Part shown: piece after piece, positions 18,274 to 27,405 of the stretch
Numbering within the stretch: the stretch's first letter is position 1
How the letters are laid out: every line of letters starts with the position of its first letter
Source: Sphingomonas tagetis
GTDB taxonomy: Bacteria; Pseudomonadota; Alphaproteobacteria; Sphingomonadales; Sphingomonadaceae
Assembly: GCF_024211275.1 (NCBI RefSeq)
Contig: NZ_JAMLDX010000015.1
Coordinates: 1 to 64,000 of the forward strand
Direction of reading: 5' to 3'
DNA length: 64,000 nucleotides
Made by a program: the position numbers and the translations under genes
The notes under the pieces: generated by a model
Seen by the model: only the letters and a program-made list of their open reading frames with translations
What the model was told of the DNA's origin: nothing
The model's database searches: none

Positions 18274-21200
18274 CCGAACGCGCTGGCATGACAGGGACCG
18301 GCGGCGCATCGACATAGTCGGCGATCGCCGTGACGATCGCAGCTTCATATGTGGCGATCGCCGCCTCCTTGACATGACCGTAACCGCGAATCTCCTCGGC
18401 CATGGCAGCGATCCGAACGGCAGTCCCGATGGTGGCCGGCCCAAGCCCCGCGAGCAGGGTATCGACCAGCCGTTCATAATCGACGATCAGGCTCCGCTCC
18501 TTGCGGCGCTCAGCCGAGTAGCCGAACGGATCGAAGGGCGATCCGCGCAACCGCCGTCCCCGGGCAAGCACGGGCAATACCCTAGCAAGCCAGCCGCCGA
18601 ATGCTCGTTTGCGAAGGTGTCCGCTGACTTCGTCGCGACGCGCGAAAGCGGGCGGCGCGAGGTGGAAGGTCAAGCTGAAGTCGCCCTCGAAATTATCCTT
18701 CAGCGCCGCAGCAAATGAGCCATCGGTATAAAGTCGCGCAACCTCATATTCGTCCTTGTAGGCCATCAGCCGAAACAGGCTCCGGCTTACCGCGCGTGTC
18801 AGTTCGCCGCCGGTGCCGATCGCCGCTTCCGCATCGGCAACGCGATCGACCGTGGCCAGATAACGGGCGGCATAGGCCTGGTTTTGATAGTTGGTGAGGA
18901 ACGCGGCGCGTCGAGCGATCGGATCCTCATTGGTAGGCAACGCGTCCAAGTCGGCCGCGCGGAGTACCTGGTCGGGCGCTTCGGCAAGCTGTCGACCGAT
19001 CGCGAGCGCCGCGCGATTGCTCTCGACCGCCGTTCCGTTGAGTACAATCGCGCCATCGATCGCGGCAAGATCGACGCCAAGCCAACCCTTCTGAGCGGCG
19101 AAGCCCACCATCATGAGGTTGGAACCTATCGCATCGCCGAGCAAACGGTCCGCGAGCTGCGTGAAGGGATAGGCCGCTAGGCGGCCCTCCCCCACTCGGT
19201 CGCGCAGCCGGCGGGTCAGAAACGACGTGTCAGGCCGCGCATCGCGATCGCGCACGAAATCGCCGGTGATCGAAACGTCGGTATTGACCAGCACATGCGT
19301 AGCATCGCGTCTGACGGCCGCCATCACATCGCGGCTGTTGCCGACGATCTCGTCGCATATCAAGATCAGGCCAGCCCCCTCCGGTTCGATCCGCAAAGCG
19401 GCGATCTGCGAATCCGCTACGCGCACATGGCTCACCACGGCACCGCCCTTCTGCGCCATGCCGACTTGGTCCAGCATCCCGACCTGCTTGCCGAGCAGAT
19501 GTCCTGACATGCCCAGCAGGGCACTGATCGTCACCACGCCGGTGCCACCTACGCCCGCGACCATTATGCGTTCATCTGCAATTGCGGCCTGTCGAGGTCG
19601 AGGGAGCTTCCCGTCAAACTCGAATGCGGCCGGAGCGGGAGGCTTTAACCGGCCACCCTTCACCGTCACGAAGCTGGGGCAAAAGCCGGTGACGCAGCTC
19701 TGATCCTTGTTGCAACTGGACTGGTTGATCTTCCGTTTGACGCCGAACTCGGTTTCGACAGGTTCGACCGACAGGCAGTTGGACTTGACGGAACAGTCGC
19801 CGCATCCCTCGCAAACCAGTTCGTTGATGAACACGCGCGGCGCCGTGTCCGCCATCCGTCCGCGCTTGCGCAAGCGGCGCTTTTCCGTCGCGCACATCTG
19901 CTCGTAGATGATGACGCTCACGCCCGGCAGGTCGCGCATTTCGAGTTGCAGCGCCTCGAAATCGTCACGGTGCACAAGCTTCGCGACCTTGCGCGCGTCG
20001 ACTGCGTCGCGTCGGCGATCAGAGTCGTCGGACGCGATCGCGATGGTGCCGACGCCTTCCGCTGCAAGCTGATCGATCAATCGATCGACCGACAGATCGC
20101 CATCGACCGACTGCCCGCCCGTCATCGCGACGGCATCATTGTACAACAATTTAAAGGTGATGTTCAGCCGCGCCGCAACCGCCTGACGAACCGCCAGCAG
20201 GCCGGAATGGAAGTAGGTCCCATCGCCCATATTGGCGAAGATGTGCTGCTCGCTCGTAAACGGTGAAAGGCCCATCCAGTGGACGCCCTCCCCGCCCATC
20301 TGCGCGAAACTCCCTGTGAAGGGCCGGTTATAAGCGGCCAGACCGTGGCATCCGATACCGGCCGTTGCCCGACTGCCAACGGGCAGCGCGGTAGACCGGT
20401 TATGCGGACAACCCGAACAGAAAAACGGTTTACGGATCGCAGGCGGGTTCGTGAAGCGCGCCTGCGCCTCAAGCAACCGCTGCGTGTCAGCGGCCGCGGC
20501 GCGTAACGCGACATCGCCGGTCAGCGCCGCCACCAGCGTGCCGACAGCATGAGCAATATCCTCCGGCGTGAGATCTCCGGTCGCGGATAGCCACGTGCGC
20601 CCGTCTGGACCTTGCTTGCCATAGATCGCCGGTCCGTTGGATCGATTGTACAGGATCTGCTTCGCCTGCCCCTCGACGAACCCATCCTTCTCCTCAACGA
20701 CCAGCAGCGTTCCGAGGCCATCTGCAAACTCGGCCAGCCCCTCTGCCTCCAGCGGCCAGATCAGCGCTGGCTTGTAGAGCGCGATGCCCAATGCGGTCAG
20801 GCGGGCGTCGGTCAGACCGAGCAACTCCAACGCTGAACGCAGATCGTGCCAACTCTTGCCGCTTGCGATCAGGCCGATCCGCGCATTCGGCGGCTTCGAA
20901 ATGATCCGGTCCAGTCGATTCGCCCTCACATAAGCGGCAACGGCCGGCAGTCTCAACCGAACCTGTCGCTCCTCCTGTTCGAGCGGCGTCTCTGGCCAGC
21001 GATTGTGGTAGCCCAGGGGATGATCGTCCCGCTCCGGCAAGATCGGGTCGATGGCCACCGTCGCTGCATCGATCGCACGTGTGGAATCGGCGACTTCGGT
21101 GATGATCTTGAGCGCCGCGTAACTTCCCGAATATCGTGACATCGCAAATGCGTGCAGACCCAGCTCGATGATCTCTGCAGGGTCTGCCGGATAGAAAAGC

Positions 21201-21706
21201 GGAATTGCCAGCGCGGCGGCGATCTCGTCCGATCGGCAGATGATCGAGGATGATTTTGCGACATGATCGTCGCCGATGGCCAACACCACGCCGCCGTGTT
21301 CGGACGTGCCCTGATAATTGCCATGCCGCAAAGCATCCGATGCGCGATCGAAGCCTGGCCCTTTGCCATACCAGAGCGAAAATACGCCCTGCACTTGCGC
21401 GCCTGAGGTCTGCGCGATCTGCTGCGAGCCGGCAACGGCAGTCGCGGCAAGTTCCTCGTTCACCGCCGGCTGCACGATGATGCCCCGCGATGCGGCCTGG
21501 GTCGCTGCCGATGCGAAGGCCGTATCGAGCGTACCGAGCGGCGATCCGCGATAGCCGGATACATAGCCGCCGGTCTCGACGCCTTGGGCCTGATCGCGCT
21601 CCGCCTGCAGCAGCATCAACCGGACCAGCGCCTGCACGCCGCTGATGAGAATTCGGCCGTCGCGCTTATCGTAACGGTCCATCAACGATATCGACACAGC
21701 GCTCAC
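18251..21706 (-). CDS. Indolepyruvate:ferredoxin oxidoreductase-type 2-oxoacid oxidoreductase
   Basis: A single 1151-residue fusion of the alpha-type (pyrimidine/TPP-binding), ferredoxin-like and gamma-type domains. N-terminal features are GYRGSPLGTLD and PAVNEELAATAV; the TPP region includes GRATAGIGCHGLAAYN and ANMGDGTYFHSGLLA. A cysteine cluster around residues 630-665 (CEGCGDCSVKSNC and SSCNKDQSCVTGFCPSF) suits [4Fe-4S] binding. The gamma domain begins at MVAGVGGTGVVTISALLGMSG. It should oxidatively decarboxylate a 2-oxoacid to an acyl-CoA with ferredoxin. A homologous large 2-oxoacid oxidoreductase (edcC) acts in oestrogen degradation in Sphingomonas KC8, so a ring-catabolism role is possible. 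The promoter carries a 40-bp palindrome. Confidence 0.93.
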   Translation of the reverse strand: MSAVSISLMDRYDKRDGRILISGVQALVRLMLLQAERDQAQGVETGGYVSGYRGSPLGTLDTAFASAATQAASRGIIVQPAVNEELAATAVAGSQQIAQTSGAQVQGVFSLWYGKGPGFDRASDALRHGNYQGTSEHGGVVLAIGDDHVAKSSSIICRSDEIAAALAIPLFYPADPAEIIELGLHAFAMSRYSGSYAALKIITEVADSTRAIDAATVAIDPILPERDDHPLGYHNRWPETPLEQEERQVRLRLPAVAAYVRANRLDRIISKPPNARIGLIASGKSWHDLRSALELLGLTDARLTALGIALYKPALIWPLEAEGLAEFADGLGTLLVVEEKDGFVEGQAKQILYNRSNGPAIYGKQGPDGRTWLSATGDLTPEDIAHAVGTLVAALTGDVALRAAAADTQRLLEAQARFTNPPAIRKPFFCSGCPHNRSTALPVGSRATAGIGCHGLAAYNRPFTGSFAQMGGEGVHWMGLSPFTSEQHIFANMGDGTYFHSGLLAVRQAVAARLNITFKLLYNDAVAMTGGQSVDGDLSVDRLIDQLAAEGVGTIAIASDDSDRRRDAVDARKVAKLVHRDDFEALQLEMRDLPGVSVIIYEQMCATEKRRLRKRGRMADTAPRVFINELVCEGCGDCSVKSNCLSVEPVETEFGVKRKINQSSCNKDQSCVTGFCPSFVTVKGGRLKPPAPAAFEFDGKLPRPRQAAIADERIMVAGVGGTGVVTISALLGMSGHLLGKQVGMLDQVGMAQKGGAVVSHVRVADSQIAALRIEPEGAGLILICDEIVGNSRDVMAAVRRDATHVLVNTDVSITGDFVRDRDARPDTSFLTRRLRDRVGEGRLAAYPFTQLADRLLGDAIGSNLMMVGFAAQKGWLGVDLAAIDGAIVLNGTAVESNRAALAIGRQLAEAPDQVLRAADLDALPTNEDPIARRAAFLTNYQNQAYAARYLATVDRVADAEAAIGTGGELTRAVSRSLFRLMAYKDEYEVARLYTDGSFAAALKDNFEGDFSLTFHLAPPAFARRDEVSGHLRKRAFGGWLARVLPVLARGRRLRGSPFDPFGYSAERRKERSLIVDYERLVDTLLAGLGPATIGTAVRIAAMAEEIRGYGHVKEAAIATYEAAIVTAIADYVDAPPVPVMPARSVSAGSQS

Positions 21707-21721
21707 TCCGACTGCCGTTCA

Positions 21722-21761
21722 CTCCGAACATTACGTGTAATATTATACGTAATGTTCGGAG
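21722..21761. promoter_or_regulatory. 40-bp near-perfect palindrome upstream of the oxidoreductase
   Basis: Positions 21722-21741 pair with 21742-21761 with a single mismatch (G37/T46 of the 217xx numbering). It lies 16 bases upstream of the oxidoreductase start at 21706, so a bound regulator would block initiation. The inner part, ACGTGT-N6-ATACGT, matches the palindrome at 12976-12993. The nearby HutC-type GntR proteins are candidate binders. Confidence 0.65.
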
Positions 21762-21870
21762 GTGCAAGCTGTAGCCTGCCATGTCGGCGCGGCGGTATCG
21801 TTGCGCGCCGACGCTCACCCGAGACCGCGCACATCGTGTCGGAATTTGGCGAGCCCGGTGCGCACCTAGA

Positions 21871-22930
21871 TGTGAGCTTTCAGGAGGTTGTTCATCCGGT
21901 GTGACCGGGCAAGACTGATGTTGCGACCCGTCAGCTTGCGAGGAACGACCGGATGAACATCCACAAGAATGCCCGAACCACGCCCTACAGTCGAGCCGAG
22001 ATCGTCCGGCGGGTGGTCCTGCTTGGCGAGACACCGAGTGCGGTCGCGACCGCACTCGGTGTCTCGTGCCGAACCGTGGCCAAGTGGCTGGCGCGCTACC
22101 GACGCGAAGGCGCAACCGGGCTTGCCGAGCGCAGCTCACGGCCACGCCGGATGCCTTATGCCACACCTGCCGATATCGTCGAGCAGGTCATCGCGCTGCG
22201 TCGTCAACGCCTCGTCGGCAAGCAGATCGCGGCGGCGCTGACGCTCTCGTCGGCAACCGTCAGCCGCATCCTGCGCAAGGCGCACCTCAGCCGGGCGCGC
22301 GACCTCGATCCGCCCGAACCGGTGCGCCGCTACGAACGCAATCACCCCGGCGAGCTCATCCACATCGACATCAAGAAGCTCGGCCGCTTCGAACGTGTCG
22401 GCCACCCGCTTCACTCGGGAGCGCACCAGGCAGGCGAACCACCGCGGCTACGGGGATGGCCAACGCTATGGCGTCGGCTGGGAGTATGTCCATGTCTGCA
22501 TCGACGACGCCTAGCGCATCGCCTTAAGCCAGGTGCTCGCCGACGAGAAGGCAGCCAGCGCTGTTCCGTTCCTTCACGCCGCCGTCGCCTATTATGCCAG
22601 CCTTGGCATCACCGTCACACGCGTCATGACCGATAACGGATCATGCTACAAAAGCTTCGCCGTCCGCGACGCCTGCAAGGCGCTCGGCCTCAAGCATATC
22701 CGCACCAGACCCTACACTCCCAAGACCAACGGCAAGGCCGGACGCTTCATCCAGACCTCCCTGCGCGAATGGGCATACGCTCAAGCCTATCCCACCTCAG
22801 AACACCGCAAGGCCGCCCTCCAACCTTGGGCTCCACAACTATAACTGGCATCGACCACACGGCAGCCTACAATCCATGACACCCATCAGCCGACTCCCTC
22901 AGCCGATGAACAACCTGTTGAGGCTCCACA
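21871..22930 (+). mobile_element. IS481-family insertion sequence, degenerate
   Basis: A 1060-bp element. The ends are imperfect inverted repeats: the left begins TGTGAGCTTTCAGGAGG and the right, read inward, begins TGTGGAGCCTCAACAGG. Both continue into an identical AGGTTGTTCATC. CCTAGA occurs immediately outside each end (21865-21870 and 22931-22936), a 6-bp target-site duplication that fixes the borders. The internal gene resembles IS481 transposases but is broken. The right end lies on the 3' end of the FAD oxidase gene without removing residues. Confidence 0.85.
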
Positions 22931-22935
22931 CCTAG
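21953..22935 (+). pseudogene. IS481-family transposase, broken
   Basis: The N-terminus (MNIHKNARTTPYSRAEIVRRVVLLGETPSAVATALGVS) carries two helix-turn-helix segments, and the next part has the first DDE Asp region (GELIHIDIKKLGRF). The frame shifts near 22405. A TAG interrupts the restored frame at about 22513, just after the CIDDA motif. Later pieces keep VTRVMTDNGSCY and RTRPYTPKTNGKA, where the usual Glu of NGKAE is replaced by Gly (NGKAGRF). Another shift occurs near 22830, and the C-terminal LLRLHT ends at a TAG inside the target duplication. The element cannot move on its own. Confidence 0.85.
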
Positions 22936-24335
22936 AGCGCGAATATCTTCCCGGGGTTGAGGATGGTATGGGGATCGAGTGCATGTTTCACGCGGCGCAT
23001 CACTTCGATGGCCGGCTCGCCGAGTTCCTGCTTCAGCCACTCCTGCTTGCCCAGGCCGACGCCATGCTCGCCCGTACAAGTGCCGTCCATGCTGAGCGCG
23101 CGGGCGACCAGACGCGCGTTGATCGCTTCCACTTCCTCCATCTCCTTCGGATTGGTGGGATCGATCGAAAAGATCACATGGAAATTGCCGTCGCCGACAT
23201 GGCCCAGGATCGTCGCGGGGACGCTGGCCGTCGCCAGATCCGCCTTCGTTTCGGTGATGCAGGCCGGCAATGCACTGATCGGCACACATACGTCGGTCGC
23301 CCAGCCAATCGCGCCGTGCCGCAGGTTGACTGCGGCATAATAGGCCTCGTGGCGCGCCTTCCACAGCCGAGAGCGCTCTTCCGCCGTGGTCGCCCATTCG
23401 AAATTGCCGCCGCCATTTTCGCGCGCAACCCCGCTCACCATCTCGGCCTGGTCCGCAACGGATGCGGTCGACCCGTGAAATTCGAAGAAAAGCGTCGTCA
23501 CTTCGGGAAGTTCGAGCTTCGACCAGCGATTGACTGCCCGGATCTGCATGTCATCCAGGATTTCCACGCGCGCCATCGGGATGCCAAGCTGGATCGACTG
23601 CACGACGGTGTCCACAGCCCCCTGCAACGTCGCGAAACCGCAAACCGCCGCCGAGATTGCTTCGGGGATCGGATGAAGGCGCAGCGTCACTTCGGTGATG
23701 ATGCCAAGTGTTCCTTCGGACCCGACATACAAGCGGCTGAGGTCATAGCCTGCGGCCGATTTGCGCGCGCGCCGGGCAGTGCGGATCACCTCGCCCTGCG
23801 CAGTGACGACGGTCAGCGCCAGCACGGCGTCACGCATGGTGCCATAACGGACCGCGTTCGTGCCGCTCGCCCGCGTCGACGCCATGCCACCGATCGTGGC
23901 GTTCGCGCCGGGATCGATCGGGAAGAACAGGCCGGTATCGCGCAGGAACTGATTAAGCTCCTCACGGCACACCCCCGCCTCCACGGTGCAATCGAAATCC
24001 TCGGCATTCACAGCCAAGATTGCGTTCATACGCGAGAGGTCGAGACTGACGCCGCCGCAAACCGGCAGCGCATTGCCTTCCATCGAAGTTCCAGCGCCAA
24101 ACGGGACGACCGGAACCTCGTTGGCGGCACACAGAATGACCAGATCCACGACATCCTGTGTCGATGTGGCGAACACCACGGCATCCGGGAGCGCAGGCGC
24201 GAAATGCGATTCACTGCTGCCATGTAGACGACACACGGCTTCGCCAGTCTGCGCACGATCCCCGAACCGTTGCCGCAAAGCTTCCAGGAACTGCGGCTCA
24301 ACGGCAGCGCGGCGGAACTCGACTGGACTGTTCAT
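22932..24335 (-). CDS. FAD-binding oxidase, GlcD/D-lactate dehydrogenase family
   Basis: A 467-residue flavoprotein. The PCMH FAD-binding domain includes VVPFGAGTSMEGNALPVCGGVSLDLSRM and IDPGANATIGGMASTRASGTNAVRYGTM. The C-terminal FAD-oxidase domain has the conserved HVGDGNFHVIFSIDP and CTGEHGVGLGK motifs, which hold metal-binding His residues. It should oxidise a D-2-hydroxy acid to the 2-oxo acid, passing electrons to a quinone or electron-transfer protein. The ATG at 24335 gives the family N-terminus; the longer frame is not supported. The stop lies in the IS target duplication, but the protein is complete. A copy of the regulon palindrome lies about 100 bases upstream. Confidence 0.9.
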   Translation of the reverse strand: MNSPVEFRRAAVEPQFLEALRQRFGDRAQTGEAVCRLHGSSESHFAPALPDAVVFATSTQDVVDLVILCAANEVPVVPFGAGTSMEGNALPVCGGVSLDLSRMNAILAVNAEDFDCTVEAGVCREELNQFLRDTGLFFPIDPGANATIGGMASTRASGTNAVRYGTMRDAVLALTVVTAQGEVIRTARRARKSAAGYDLSRLYVGSEGTLGIITEVTLRLHPIPEAISAAVCGFATLQGAVDTVVQSIQLGIPMARVEILDDMQIRAVNRWSKLELPEVTTLFFEFHGSTASVADQAEMVSGVARENGGGNFEWATTAEERSRLWKARHEAYYAAVNLRHGAIGWATDVCVPISALPACITETKADLATASVPATILGHVGDGNFHVIFSIDPTNPKEMEEVEAINARLVARALSMDGTCTGEHGVGLGKQEWLKQELGEPAIEVMRRVKHALDPHTILNPGKIFAL

Positions 24336-24433
24336 GTATGGACCCAAATAGCAGAGCAATCGCCGACATGCGCACTTGCGCTGCTGCAGCCGACGCAAAC
24401 CTGCTACAGAGCGTGCCAATCGATGTCCACGAA

Positions 24434-24449
24434 ATCTTCCGCGAAAGAT
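24434..24449. promoter_or_regulatory. Regulon palindrome A
   Basis: ATCTTCCGCGAAAGAT, one arm position off the consensus ATCTTCCNNGGAAGAT; the symmetry extends to 22 bp. It lies just past the MarR stop and about 100 bases upstream of the FAD oxidase start (24335), so it probably controls that gene. Confidence 0.6.
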
Positions 24450-24450
24450 T

Positions 24451-25023
24451 TCAATTACCCGCACGGGTCTTGGAGCCAGCGACAGCAACGGCCTGCAAGT
24501 CGTTCAACGGCTCGAGCTCTTTGAGCATCGCATAGACGAACTGGGTCCCCGCCGCCCGCTCCTCGGCGGACATTTCGCCCATTGCGGGCGCCAAGCGGGA
24601 TTCGGTCGCTAAGGCCTCTGTCGCGCTGTTCGCGACGCGGAGCCCCTTGCGGGTCAGCCGGACCATCGTCCGTCCGCTTCCGGCCAATCCCCAACGTTCG
24701 ACCAACCCCTTTTCCTCAAGGCGATCGACCTGTTTGGTGATCGCGCCGGAAGTGACCAGCAACGCCTTGAACAAGTCGGTCGGCCGCAGCGCATATGGCT
24801 TGCCAGATCGTCGCAACGCGAACAGCACGCGCATGTCCGATCCAGACACGCCGAAGCGCTCGGTACACAAGCGCTCATGAAAATCTTCCAGAATACGGCC
24901 GATGCGCATCACGACAATGGACAGCAAAAATGCGTCGAGATCGAGATCCGGCCGCTGCTCCAGCCAGGAGTCGATCAGATTCTTCATTTGCGGCTGAAAC
25001 TGTGGTTTGGAACGTGCCGCCAT
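24451..25023 (-). CDS. MarR family transcriptional regulator
   Basis: A 190-residue regulator. The winged helix is seen at RPTDLFKALLVTSGAITKQVDRLEEKGLVERWGLAGSGRTMVRLTRKGLRVA (about residues 80-132), with dimerisation helices at both ends. MarR proteins bind 16-20-bp palindromes as dimers and often sense aromatic ligands. The gene is at the edge of the catabolic regulon and is the best local candidate to bind the repeated ATCTTCCNNGGAAGAT sites, although its own upstream region (25024-25160) has no copy. The ATG at 25023 gives a full-length family protein. Confidence 0.9.
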   Translation of the reverse strand: MAARSKPQFQPQMKNLIDSWLEQRPDLDLDAFLLSIVVMRIGRILEDFHERLCTERFGVSGSDMRVLFALRRSGKPYALRPTDLFKALLVTSGAITKQVDRLEEKGLVERWGLAGSGRTMVRLTRKGLRVANSATEALATESRLAPAMGEMSAEERAAGTQFVYAMLKELEPLNDLQAVAVAGSKTRAGN

Positions 25024-25160
25024 CGATTACCGCTCTCGGGACCGACCCCAACGCCGGAGCCTAGCCAAAGCTAGTAGCAATCATCGACGAAGGAAAGCGT
25101 ATGACGCGTACTGCCCCGGCGATGCCCATCGAGCACCGATGAATGCGAGCGAGCCGAGCC

Positions 25161-25988
25161 CTATTCGCCCCGCGACGCTGCGCCGAAAGAGAGCGGCGGC
25201 AACGCGGACTTCACGACCATGCCGCCATCCGCCGGAAGGATCACGCCGGTAACATGCGAAGCAAGGCCTGAGGACAGGAACAATAATGCCGACGCGATCT
25301 CCGATGGATCGGCACTGCGGCCACTCGGACTGGCGCCGTCAAGGGCCTGCCACCCCCCGTCGCCGAGCAGATCCAGCATGCGAGGTGTGCGGATGAAGCC
25401 GGGCGCGACAGCGTTGATGCGAATCCCGCGTGCGCCGAGCTCTGCCGCTGCACCTCGTACCAGCTGGTTCAGCGCGGCCTTTGCCGAACCGTACAGCACC
25501 TGATTCTCGACATAGCGCTCCCCCGCCAGTGAACTCACGAACGCCATCGTTCCGCCGTCGACCATCGCCTTTGCACCCGCGGCGATCGCGTACAGCGCGT
25601 GGCGATAGACGATGTCGAGCTGCCACGAAATATCCTGCGGCGACATGTCGACGATGGGTTTGATCCGCGCCATGCCGATCACATCGACCAGCCCATCAAC
25701 CCCGCCTAACCTGCGTGCGGCCTCGGTAAAGGCGGCCTCGACCTGAACCGGATCGGTCACGTCCGCGACAAAGGCAGTGCCTCCGATTTCCTCGGCGATG
25801 CGCTTCGCACGATCGCCGTCGATATCAACGCACAACAGCCGTGCCCCGCACTGCGCGAGCGCGTGTGACACCTGAATCCCGATGCCCTCGCCGGCGCCCA
25901 GCACCACGAACCTGCGTCCGTGCAGGTCCAGCATCGATCGAAAGTCGGGAATGTGCATTTTTGCCGTCATCGTACGTGCCTTCAGCAT
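25161..25988 (-). CDS. SDR family oxidoreductase
   Basis: A 275-residue SDR with an atypical cofactor loop, LGAGEGIG (about residues 31-38) instead of TGxxxGIG. Asp in LCVDID indicates NAD. The catalytic set is SSLAGERY with YGSAKAALNQL, and the C-terminus holds GVILPADGGMVV. The usual NNAG is replaced by DVIGMA, so this is a divergent member. The start overlaps the stop of the Rieske oxygenase gene by one base (TGATG), so the two are translationally coupled. It may dehydrogenate the diol or alcohol product of that oxygenase, as cis-dihydrodiol dehydrogenases do; this is inference from coupling. Confidence 0.87.
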   Translation of the reverse strand: MLKARTMTAKMHIPDFRSMLDLHGRRFVVLGAGEGIGIQVSHALAQCGARLLCVDIDGDRAKRIAEEIGGTAFVADVTDPVQVEAAFTEAARRLGGVDGLVDVIGMARIKPIVDMSPQDISWQLDIVYRHALYAIAAGAKAMVDGGTMAFVSSLAGERYVENQVLYGSAKAALNQLVRGAAAELGARGIRINAVAPGFIRTPRMLDLLGDGGWQALDGASPSGRSADPSEIASALLFLSSGLASHVTGVILPADGGMVVKSALPPLSFGAASRGE

Positions 25989-27313
25989 CAGTCCACAGAA
26001 GCCGCGTTCGCAACCTCACCTTGCTGTCGTGCCGTCGCACCAAACGGGATCAGCGAACGCCAATCGACGCCGGGCGCGACGAGGGTATCGAACGCCGCAA
26101 GATCAGTACAGTCGGCATAGTTTGCGCCCCGCGCGTCGTGGCCCGCCGCAACGTCGTCCGCCGCGCCGAGCAACAGCTTTCGAACGCGCGCGACCGAAAC
26201 GTCGGCCGCAACCAGATGCTCGCGGGTGCGGTCGGCGATGCTGCCGGCAGCAACGCCCATAACCGCGTCTTCGAAAGCGACGCCGGGAAGGCCGGTCCAA
26301 TGCACCTTCATCTTGTCTCGATCCTGGCCCATGCCGTTCGACCAATTGGCCCGGAACTCGTTATCCTCGTCCGACCAGTAGCGCGGATCATTCAATCCCA
26401 GCAGGCGCTTCAGATGTCCACGATCGACCGGCTGCTCTCCGTGAATAACGAAGAACGTCGCCGTCGTCGTATCATCCATGGGCACTTCAAACACGGTGAA
26501 CAACACCTTTGGCGCGGGAATGAAGCGAATGGTCGGCATCAGAAACGGATAGACCCGCGCATGCCGTTCGCGCGTCTCGTCAAACTTCCCGTCCACGCGG
26601 TCGGACTGGCGGAAAGCGACATATTGGAAGCCGTACTCGGTGTCCTCCAGCTCCATCGCCGGAGCATTGTCCTCGACCGCGAATGCCGCCGGGTTCATGG
26701 TGTCGGCACTGGGCGTAAACGTCTTCTCCAGCCAGCCCGGGCGCGCATTGTCGCTGTGCAGGATGCCGACATGCGAACTGTCGGACCCCTGCTCGACCAA
26801 CTGCAGGTAATTGCAGCGCTGAACGACTCGAAAGATCGTACGATGCGAATCCGGCACGTCTATGAATGCGAAATGCCGGAATGGCGGCACCCGGTCCTGC
26901 GGCCCCAGATAAGCCCACAGCATCCCGCCCGCTTCATGAGTCTTGTACGCCGGCGCTTTCATGCGCGCTTTGAACCGCGCGTCGCAATGGTTCGGCGTCT
27001 CCTGGATGGTACCGTCCGCGCCGAACTTCCACCCATGATACAGACACCGGATACCGTTATCCTCGACCCGTCCTAGTGCAAGCGACACGCCCCGATGCAT
27101 GCACATCTCTTCGAGCAGACCAACCTGGCCGTCGCTGTTTCGGAACGCCACCAGGTTTTCGCCGAACAAACGGATGCGAATCGGCCGACAATCGGGCTCG
27201 GGCAAGTCGGACGACAGCGCGAACGGCATCCAATAGCGGCGCATGACGGCACCCATCGGCGTCCCCGAACCGACCTCACACAGTTTCTTGTTCTCGGCAG
27301 CAGTGACCATCAT
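25988..27313 (-). CDS. Rieske aromatic-ring oxygenase, alpha subunit
   Basis: A 441-residue terminal oxygenase resembling phthalate 4,5-dioxygenase and related O-demethylases. The Rieske [2Fe-2S] ligands are complete: Cys71, His73 (CMHRG) and Cys90, His93 (CLYHGWKF). The mononuclear iron site is in EQGSDSSHVGILH, followed by the long catalytic domain. It should insert oxygen into an aromatic ring, or demethylate one, using electrons from the reductase at 36829. No beta subunit is nearby, consistent with the homo-oligomeric group. The regulon palindrome lies 12-27 bases upstream of the ATG, overlapping the expected leader. A downstream SDR is coupled. Confidence 0.93.
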   Translation of the reverse strand: MMVTAAENKKLCEVGSGTPMGAVMRRYWMPFALSSDLPEPDCRPIRIRLFGENLVAFRNSDGQVGLLEEMCMHRGVSLALGRVEDNGIRCLYHGWKFGADGTIQETPNHCDARFKARMKAPAYKTHEAGGMLWAYLGPQDRVPPFRHFAFIDVPDSHRTIFRVVQRCNYLQLVEQGSDSSHVGILHSDNARPGWLEKTFTPSADTMNPAAFAVEDNAPAMELEDTEYGFQYVAFRQSDRVDGKFDETRERHARVYPFLMPTIRFIPAPKVLFTVFEVPMDDTTTATFFVIHGEQPVDRGHLKRLLGLNDPRYWSDEDNEFRANWSNGMGQDRDKMKVHWTGLPGVAFEDAVMGVAAGSIADRTREHLVAADVSVARVRKLLLGAADDVAAGHDARGANYADCTDLAAFDTLVAPGVDWRSLIPFGATARQQGEVANAASVD

Positions 27314-27324
27314 CGTTCCTCTAA

Positions 27325-27340
27325 TTCTTCCATGGAAGAT
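27325..27340. promoter_or_regulatory. Regulon palindrome B
   Basis: TTCTTCCATGGAAGAT, 15 of 16 positions as in the full ATCTTCCATGGAAGAT form. It lies directly upstream of the Rieske oxygenase start at 27313. Confidence 0.7.
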
Positions 27341-27405
27341 ACTGGTACGAGGTCCGGTGTGTCAAGCGCCAGCGTTCCGACATCCGCTTTCGCTCGACTG
27401 GCGCC

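Noticed and set aside
22968-24227. 419-codon plus-strand open frame
   Set aside because: It is antisense to the complete GlcD-like FAD oxidase with clear motifs.
25841-27076. 411-codon plus-strand open frame
   Set aside because: It is antisense to the Rieske oxygenase and SDR, both with intact catalytic motifs.
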